Source of the DNA: Penium margaritaceum
Taxonomy: Eukaryota; Streptophyta; Zygnematophyceae; Desmidiales; Peniaceae
Direction of reading: 5' to 3'
DNA: 64,000 nucleotides
Assembly: GCA_023375785.1 (NCBI GenBank)
Contig: SZWC01003629.1
Span: 103,637 to 167,636 of the forward strand
In this document: positions 57,720 to 64,000 of the stretch, piece by piece
Layout of the letters: every line of letters starts with the position of its first letter
Position numbering within the stretch: position 1 is the stretch's first letter
The notes under the pieces: model-generated
What the model was told of the DNA's origin: nothing
Database searches by the model: none
Seen by the model: only the letters and a program-made list of their open reading frames with translations
Translations under genes and position numbers: made by a program

Positions 57720-58990
57720 CCCTCATCCAACTGATAATGACACAGCAACCTTGCTTGTCAACTTGAAATGGGGGTTTTTCCTCGAGTGCATTGGTCATGA
57801 GCTCTCCATCCTCCACACAGTCATTGGCTGTCTTACCTTCCTCTACCTCGCTGGTCGCCAGAGACCTCGTGCCATTTGGGCCCAGTCTCACCTTCCTCAA
57901 CATGCACCTGGTGACTTAGTGGTTGCTCCAATGATGCCATGAATTCCATGATACGCATAGGTCCAGCGTTGCTCGACCACATTGTGGAGCACCTACACCC
58001 GTACCTTGAATGTCAAGATGCAATTTTCCATCGACGAATACCCATGGATGTGAGAGTCACTGTGCCTCTACTTCGACTAGCCCAAGGTATGAGCCCACTA
58101 AGCGATAGCCGAGCAGTTTGAGATCTCCATCGCATGCACCAACGAGTTATGTGTGGATTTCTACTTTTTTTTTTGGACATGCCTTCAAACTTCAGTACGT
58201 TAGGTGGCCAATGTTTAAGGAGTTCCAGTCCAAAGAAGGTGGATGTGCAGCAATGAAGGGCACACCGGGTGTTGTTAGGGCCTTTGATGGCTCTCACGTT
58301 CCCATTATTGGTCCATCCAAAGACAAGAAGAGCTACTCAAATCAAAAGGGTTTCTACTCCGTTCTCCTTCAATGTCTTGTTCATTCCACAACAGCGATCT
58401 ATGACTATCACGTTGGATGGGTAGGCTCCCTACATGATTGGTGCCTATTCAAGAAAAGTGGTCTATGGAAGAGGATTCATGTGGTTGACATCTACAGCTA
58501 CAAGCTCATTTGCAATTCCGCGTACCAATGTCATCCATACATGCTATCTCCTTTTAAGGTGGGAGGCCCAAGATTGCAGGAGTACCAATCATAATTCAAC
58601 AAGCATCAATCCGGTACAAGAATGGGAATGGAGCAGGCATTTTGAATCCTCAAGTGACGATAGTGCGTGCTATTGAAATGCATGGACAATCTCCCCATGC
58701 ACGTATCCCTTTTCATCACTTGTTGTGTCATTCAACACAACATGTGCATAGCTTATGGCAATGACTTCAACATGAAATGGTGGTGCGAGGCCATGAACTA
58801 CACATCTAATATAGAGGAACACATGGCAAGGGAAATTCAAGCCTGGGATTTAGCACTTCAAGACATTGCATTGATCGGTGTTCCACAAGCTAAAGCTGTG
58901 ACAAGGTTGACCGAGAGGGTGGACTTCCGCGATGAGAGTGTGACACACTCTCATCACGCCGCCATGGCAAAGAGACAAGAATGCACCAAA
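57720..58990 (+). pseudogene. Harbinger (HARBI1-like, DDE_Tnp_4) transposase pseudogene
   Basis: The N-terminal part (about 57940-58100) has LLDHIVEHLHPYLE and IPMDVRVTVPLLRLAQG, the helical region preceding the catalytic domain. The core frame 58118-58594 carries VRAFDGSHVPI (first catalytic D) followed by the SYSNQKGFYSVLLQ block and YDYHVGWVGSLHDWCLF (second D), typical of HARBI1-like enzymes. The third catalytic segment near 58625-58655 survives as GMEQAF...ILK, the ERAFGxLK motif, but with in-frame stops and a frame change. A final frame (58667-58996) has CCVIQHNMCIAYGND, equivalent to the family's C-x-LHN block. At least two frame changes and several stops separate these parts. The enzyme would cut and paste the element and is not functional here. 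Confidence 0.82.
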
Positions 58991-59314
58991 AGGTAATGGG
59001 AAGAAAAAAACTTCATCATAGAAGTTTTGAGTGATGTCGCATTGTTGTTTTATCTGAATTCCATGACATTTGATACGACAACATTCATGACATGTGCTTA
59101 TTATCATTGCCTTTGCAATCATGTTGTGTTCATACTCTCGTTTCTGTCACAACATCATGTGCTAAATGAATTGTACGAAAGGCACAAGCAACGTGAACTG
59201 GATAAGTAGCATTGCATGCTTAGTAATTACAAAACTCTATTAGCTTTGAGTATGACATAGTTTTCTACACTTTTTTGCCACGAGTGTTGCATCATATTTT
59301 CTCAATTGTAGCAT

Positions 59315-59411
59315 NNNNNNNNNNNNNNNNNNNNNNNNNNNNNNNNNNNNNNNNNNNNNNNNNNNNNNNNNNNNNNNNNNNNNNNNNNNNNNNNNNNNNN
59401 NNNNNNNNNNN
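59315..59411. other. Assembly gap (97 N) with duplicated flanks
   Basis: 59178-59314 repeats at 59412-59548 (137 bases each, about one mismatch). Confidence 0.95.
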
Positions 59412-59639
59412 AAAGGCACAAGCAACGTGAACTGGATAAGTAGCATTGCATGCTTAGTAATTACAAAACTCTATTAGCTTTGAGTATGACATAGTTTTCT
59501 ACACTTTTTTGCCACGAGTGTTGCATCATATTTTCTCAATTTTAGCATGCCTTTCTCAATGTGACTATGCTACTTGAAGAATAAGATTTCTTCTCAACAT
59601 TGTAACATACTCATAACACCGCTTCAAATCCATGGCACA

Positions 59640-60299
59640 CTTCACTCATCCACATATGCACTCACATGTGAGCTCCCTCCCTCCTCATCTATCTCCTCTT
59701 CATCCACAAAATCCTCCGCATCAGTATCCTTCCACTTGCTAATAGCATCCTCTTTGTCAACTTCTGCTTTAATGGTGGACAATGTCAATGTCCCCTTGAT
59801 AAGATGTTCAACATGGCATCCAATAGTCCTCACACCAACATCCAATGACCTACACACAGCACAGGTCCATCTCGGCATGGCAGGGATCTTCAGAAGCCAT
59901 GGCGGATGAGAAAATGATGAAAAGTTAGAAAAAAATGTCGTGGGCTGCGGGAATGATGTACAGATGGCCATTGAGATGCCCGGCCGTATGATGGGTAAGC
60001 TCATGCGACAGAGATGATGCTTTGTGAGGGGAAGGTTGCGTAAACATAGAACACCATTTCATGCAAGTACGTGGGAAGTTTTCTAGAAACACTCGCGGGA
60101 ATCCCTTCATGCAAACCTTTGGTGAAGAGAGTTGTGGAAGGCATGGAAGGATGATTTTTTCCTCTTCATTCACGCTGATGCCGTCAGTCAGGCGCTTGCG
60201 CACGATGCGTTGGCAGGAGCAAGAAAATACTTTTGTTAAGTATTCGTAAGTCAAAGTACCCAGTTGATATGGGTCTCTCGACCCACCAAGGCATAGCAA
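59640..60299 (-). pseudogene. Possible second open reading frame of the Harbinger-like element
   Basis: Two overlapping minus-strand frames are seen: 60299-59925 (YLTKVFSCSCQRIVRKRL, then NEEEKIILPCLP) and 60004-59642 (WTCAVCRSLDVGVRTIG, then an acidic Asp/Glu tail). Harbinger elements usually carry a second Myb/SANT-like gene, but I see no Trp-repeat signature. The assignment rests on position only. Confidence 0.25.
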
Positions 60300-60726
60300 G
60301 TTCTAGCAAGTACACAGATGCGTGAAATCACTTCCTTGGAGAAGAGATAGCGCGATCCGCAGGCATGGGTCAACGCAAACAGTAAACTGTCAGGAAACGT
60401 GCAGAAACACTTTCATGCGCGAACACGCCCAGATGAGTTTTGCAAGCCTCTGGTGTGAACAGCCACTTCAAACCAATGCATCTAAGACGTCCGTTTTGAT
60501 CTGGGTGACTTGCTCAACGTGGCTTGGAGTTGCTACATATCAGTGTCAAAAGACCCAGAGTTGGAAGCTCGATGCCCGTCTGCAAAGAAATTGTAGCTGA
60601 TATATCTATTCAAGCATCAACATAAACATGAGATATCCGTGACTTGAATTTTAATCACGCCATATACAAAAAGTAAAAAACAAACAGCGCCATATCCATT
60701 TTGATAGCCATGCCCGCTCGGCGATA

Positions 60727-60790
60727 CAAGTTGCCAATCAGGCAACTTGCGTTGCCAAATGAGCAAAGCGAGGAGGGTGATGTGTCACCC
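60727..60790. repeat. Two adjacent perfect hairpins
   Basis: CAAGTTGCC-AATCA-GGCAACTTG (60727-60749) and GGGTGA-TGTG-TCACCC (60775-60790). They directly precede the long foldback. Confidence 0.75.
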
Positions 60791-60808
60791 CCGCTGTTGC
60801 AATAATTG

Positions 60809-60975
60809 TGCTCGAGAGATTAGCCTCTTTTTTTGGACTCGCAAACCCCCATTTGTGGATTTAGGGTCTTCTATCTTTGTGTGGGCAGAGCCCACGCAGA
60901 CATGAAATCATAAATCCATGAATGGGAGTCTGTGAGTAGAAGAAAAAGGGCTAATCGCTCGGTCAGGATCGAGCA
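60809..60975. repeat. 167-bp foldback (long imperfect hairpin), MITE-like or miRNA-precursor-like
   Basis: The left arm 60813-60863 pairs with the right arm 60911-60961 over about 51 bases with scattered mismatches (ATTAGCC/GGCTAAT, GGATTTA/TAAATCC). The apex is a second stem, GTGGGC-AGA-GCCCAC (60881-60895), centred on the same axis. TGCTCGA (60809) and TCGAGCA (60969) extend the base. One symmetric structure across 167 bases is unlikely by chance. Confidence 0.75.
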
Positions 60976-61190
60976 AAAAAATTTCTGATTTTTTTTCTTG
61001 GAAAAGAAGTCCCATTTCAATACGTGGAAACCACTTTCAAACCCTATCACAATTTACACTGGGGGTTTTAGGTTTTGTTTTTGCACGGGTTCCTGCTTGG
61101 TCCTGCAGTAGTGGGGCACAGGTTTGCTTTCAATGAAAGGGGTGTTTTGGACCCCCCACTCAAAACCCTCACAAACCTTTGTAAAACAGT

Positions 61191-61218
61191 CACAAACCCC
61201 TCTATAGAGGGGTCTGTG
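61191..61218. repeat. Palindrome CCCCTCTATAGAGGGG with imperfect extension
   Basis: The 16-bp perfect core is at 61197-61212. Flanking CACAAA / TCTGTG extends the symmetry imperfectly. Confidence 0.75.
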
Positions 61219-61458
61219 ATTCTTTCTTTCATGTCTGACAAAGTTAGCACGCTGTCGCTTGACGGCATGCGGCGTTGACATAGCGTGTTCATTTGGATAT
61301 AGCATGTTTTTTTTGCATGCTCTCTGGATACAGCGTTAACAAAGTGTGAAAAAGTCCCAAATCTGGATATGGCGTGGTTGATGTGCACAACGTGGATATT
61401 GCGATAGATATCAAGAATTATGTGGATGTATGGTAATTGTAGCAAACAAACGGTACGC

Positions 61459-61740
61459 TTAGCCCATTGGGTAAAAACCTTGGTACTTCAGGGTTTCCGA
61501 CTTTCAAGTCATCCCATCTGCTTTCCCACAGGCCAAGGAAAGTTCAAGCCCCATGGCTCTCTGACACTACATTCCTCCCACACAGGAATGGAGACGCCCT
61601 TGGTGTCCACAATCGCTCTGATGTGAAAGGTAGAAAATGAACATGAAGCTGGGCCCACTGGGCGGAAACCGTGTTACTTGAGGATCTGTGATCCTCAAGT
61701 CATCCCATCTGTTGCCCCAAAGGCTTAGACCAGTTAAAGC
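61459..61740 (+). repeat. Pair of related tRNA-like (SINE-like) segments
   Basis: Segment 1 has an A-box-like TTAGCCCATTGGG (61459-61471) and a B-box-like AGTTCAAGCC (61541-61550). Segment 2 starts GGGCCCACTGGGCGGAAACC at 61651 and has a decayed B box at 61731-61740. Both share TCAAGTCATCCCATCTG (61504-61520, 61695-61711), offset by 191 bases. This looks like a tandem relic of a tRNA-derived SINE or tRNA genes with long variable arms. No poly-A tail or target duplication was identified. Confidence 0.35.
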
Positions 61741-61895
61741 GATGTGTAATAATGCTACACACTAGTGCTACAACAATGACCAAGTTGAGGCCAGGATCTC
61801 ACGACATCAGATGGGGTTTTTAAAAAGCACAGGATTGAAAACTTTGAATGGGAAAGTTTTACTCAGACAAATGCACTATCACAATTATGATTACA

Positions 61896-62168
61896 TTAGC
61901 GACAGATAGTCCGTCTAATTAAAGTTTGTCGTTCACGTGCGTTCTTTATTCTCCATGTGATGGCGTGGGACCCTAGCATTAGGAGTGTCCCGTTCTGCCT
62001 TCTAGACGCATGAGTTTTGAATGCTAAGGGAAAGGATGGAATCATTTCTAGATTTCCTTCCAGAATGTGGAACTCCTGTATATAATTATGCAGAAAAGCA
62101 CACCCCATAACAAAACAGCTGGTCATATGTCCATTCTGCCGCACAAAACATGGATCGGCATCATACAA
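61896..62168 (-). pseudogene. Possible Harbinger transposase C-terminal remnant
   Basis: The frame includes FVMGCAFLHNYIQEF, resembling the C-x-LHN-x-I block near the C terminus of HARBI1-like transposases, and ends with ITWRIKNARERQTLIRR. No catalytic part is found upstream on this strand. It is independent of the plus-strand element at 57249-60556. Confidence 0.35.
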
Positions 62169-62498
62169 GTGGAGCCATTAAGCTTGCTTTCATAAGTGAG
62201 CAAGACAGGAGGTGATGTTCTGGGAATCACTATCGGCAAATCAATAGTGGTCTAGAATTGATTGGGTTTGCAAAAGCCTACACCGCATATGTTGGCTCAC
62301 CATTAGGAAACACATGTTTGACGCTCCCAATGGTCTTACGCAGGCTGATGAGGACCAACGTATCACCATGGTGAGCATTAGACAGCCTCGTGTTTTCCCC
62401 CACACGCATACCCACCCTCTTCACTAGCCCTAAGTTTGGAGGGATGTTTTGCGCCAACCCTTAAATAATAAGCAACAAGTGATTTTACCTTGCATGAG

Positions 62499-62772
62499 TG
62501 TTACGCCAAGGAGACGTGGGTGGTTCACAGGGATGAGGTACAAGAGTGGGAAACGCCAACTGTACAAATTATGCTTTTTTCTTTGCAGACGTTATCCTCG
62601 CAAGGTGTGAGAAAATTCTGGAACAGAACATTGAAGGACAAGGAAGTTGGCCCAAATTACATCGGCTGAACAGCGTAAACATCCTGGAGTAGGCAAGCAA
62701 TGAGCCATGCATGTAATGAGAGAAATACCCACGCACGGGATTCAGGGACTCGTGTACGCTAGGAACTTAACA
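62499..62772 (-). repeat. 3' LTR of Chromovirus-2
   Basis: It starts TGTTACGCCAAGG, comparable to TGTTATGCCGAAC of Chromovirus-1. It ends CAGGGACTCGTGTACGC...TTAACA, sharing CAGGGACTCGTGTAC with the Chromovirus-1 LTR. The left boundary is inferred from this similarity. Confidence 0.7.
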
Positions 62773-62779
62773 CTTCTCC

Positions 62780-63010
62780 CCTTTTAGCTGTGACGTCCAA
62801 GCACGTTAGTACACTTAGGCTGGTGACAACGATAGTAGGTGTCAATCAGATGATCAATGCCTCAGAGGTCGTCGTAGGGCTACTAGTTGTTTTCTAAAAC
62901 GTCGTAGCTGTGGAACTTGATCACGCACTTGGTTGTTCTCCCACAACGTTAATGTTTGAGGATGTCTTCAATCACACACTGCGTATTCTTGTCCATTTGT
63001 TAAGGAGGTG
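62780..63010 (-). other. Chromovirus-2 chromodomain remnant
   Basis: Minus-strand pieces CVIEDILKH, CVIKFHSYDV and PYDDLEALI align with the Chromovirus-1 chromodomain. A tail collinear with its CYRRHLATHVCALG segment runs into the polypurine tract. Fossil. Confidence 0.65.
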
Positions 63011-63099
63011 GTGGAACATCGTCTCTGCTGGGGAAGTTTGTACTGGGGTCTCGGTAGTGCTTTAGTTTTTCAAAATGGAAGACAAGATTAATCTCCATG

Positions 63100-64000
63100 C
63101 TGTTCGGCAGACAAAGTTGAGCAACAACAGGGGTTAGAATTTTCTTGATTTCAAATGCTCTCAACCATCAGTTTGAGCTTTGTAAATGCGTGTACTTGGA
63201 TTTTGATGTTCACTGAGCCAAGGAGGAAGTGATCACCAGTGCTGAACACGCCATTGATGCGATGTCTGTTGTCCGCTTGCTTCATAGCTGCTTGGGTCCT
63301 TGCAAGGGTCTATGATGTTTCCTCCAAAATGCCTGCAAACTCCCTTTGGTGGATGTCAACTGCGGGGGTGTTGCTCTGGCACTGTAGCTCTGCCGGTGTG
63401 GCAGGGTTAGAGATTGATTTTACCGTACACCACTTAGGAAGATATTTTTGCCGTTGTGGTGGGAGTGGCAGATCTGTATGTGAGTTTGCCGGTTGGAAGT
63501 TTGGCCGTTCAATCGGTGTTGTATGGTTTGCATAATGTGAATATAGTTCTTCAAGAGTCTGATTGGTCCATTATGTTTGCTTGTTGGTTTCGTGATGAAT
63601 TGCAGTCAATAGCTGGATCAAATTGGCATAACGCATGATCAAGTCACGCCAAAAATGGTTAGAGAAGCGTCCACATCTATCACTTCTGATGATACGTGGA
63701 TTGCCGTGTCTCCCTACAATTTGACTTAGGAAGAGCCTCCCTGTCCCTTTTGCGGTGATGGTAATCACTGTTGGGATGGAGTAAGATATTTTAGAAAATC
63801 TGTCCACCAAGATGAGGATGGCATCATATCATTTGGTGTAGAGGGTAATCCCGTCACAAAGTCCATGCTGATATCGGTCCATGGTTCCATCTGAACAGGT
63901 AGGGGTCGAAGTAGACTGGATGGCTTTGTGCGACAAGAGTTTTGCCTTGAGTAGATGTGGAACTATTTGGAAAAGGCTGACTCGTCGGTTTGCATGTTGT
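63100..64000 (-). other. Chromovirus-2 integrase region
   Basis: [50 protein letters not shown] and IQLLTAIHHETNKQT match the gypsy integrase core (VDRFSK, HGxPxxIxSDR, FWxxL, AYHPQTDGQ). The C-terminal module lies near 63190-63240. Fossil. Confidence 0.88.

Larger units (their letters stand above)
57249..60556 (+). mobile_element. PIF/Harbinger-like DNA transposon, decayed
   Basis: A transposase relic (57720-58980) lies between GGGTCTTTTCACACAG (57249-57264) and the complement of GGGTCTTTTGACACTG (60541-60556). These are candidate terminal inverted repeats matching 14 of 16. The flanking bases (ATA left, AGA right) do not form the expected TWA duplication, so the ends remain a proposal. The interior includes an assembly gap and a minus-strand acidic frame near 59640-60300 that could be the second Harbinger gene. 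Confidence 0.5.
60557..62498. other. Spacer with foldback structures, tRNA-like segments and a transposase scrap
   Basis: No intact gene. The supported contents are listed separately: hairpins at 60727-60790, a long foldback at 60809-60975, a palindrome at 61191-61218, paired tRNA-like segments at 61459-61740 and a possible Harbinger remnant at 61896-62168. Nothing is recognised at 62200-62498. Confidence 0.55.
62499..64000 (-). mobile_element. Chromovirus-2 (Ty3/gypsy), 3' part, cut by the window edge
   Basis: The 3' LTR is at 62499-62772. A polypurine-tract complement (CTTCTCCCCTTTT), a chromodomain and integrase follow to the right edge. It is related to Chromovirus-1 but has a shorter LTR. 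It is broken, and its 5' part is not in the window. It carries the uninterrupted equivalent of the Copia-A2 insertion site at about 63488-63535. Confidence 0.85.

Overview
The window is a gene-poor stretch of a large eukaryotic nuclear genome. A streptophyte plant or alga is most likely. The evidence is plant-type Ty1/copia and chromodomain Ty3/gypsy (chromovirus) families, two primer sites that match the initiator tRNA-Met sequence I recall for plants, and a PIF/Harbinger-like transposase. A charophyte such as Chara is only a guess.

Layout. (1) 1-1605: minus-strand remains of a multi-exon Cys-rich gene running off the left edge. (2) 1606-3226: no gene seen. (3) 3227-26161: about 126 head-to-tail copies of a GC-rich 182-bp satellite, with a 14-monomer (about 2,543 bp) higher-order repeat near 10.4-15.5 kb. 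(4) 26162-26939: a short spacer with a run of perfect palindromes. (5) 26940-33176: a copia element (Copia-A1, plus strand) with about 655-bp LTRs and a perfect 5-bp target duplication. (6) 33182-38396: a host-like region with an intron-containing gene of unknown function on the minus strand (34729-37434). (7) 38397-56596: an 18-kb nest. An old chromovirus (minus strand) has a second copia family (Copia-B, 38438-44603) in its 3' LTR and a relative of Copia-A1 (Copia-A2, 45839-51836) in its integrase region. (8) 57249-60556: a decayed Harbinger-like DNA transposon. (9) 60557-62498: a spacer with foldback structures and two tRNA-like segments. (10) 62499-64000: the 3' end of a second chromovirus that continues past the window.

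The parts fit one history. The chromovirus is oldest, with its LTRs diverged by roughly a quarter. The two copias inside it are younger, and Copia-A1 is youngest (LTRs about 4-5% apart by eye). All three copia insertions carry exact 5-bp target duplications. The second chromovirus preserves the uninterrupted form of the site that Copia-A2 entered.

Three points stand out. Copia-A1 has a primer site complementary to the anticodon arm of initiator tRNA-Met, while the chromovirus uses the 3' end of the same tRNA. Every Copia-A LTR carries a tRNA-like module with A-box and B-box sequences. The satellite has a clear higher-order repeat and a strong CpG-decay pattern. All three assembly joins (31226, 33921-34068, 59315-59411) are flanked by direct copies of the same sequence, so they are probably unmerged contig overlaps.
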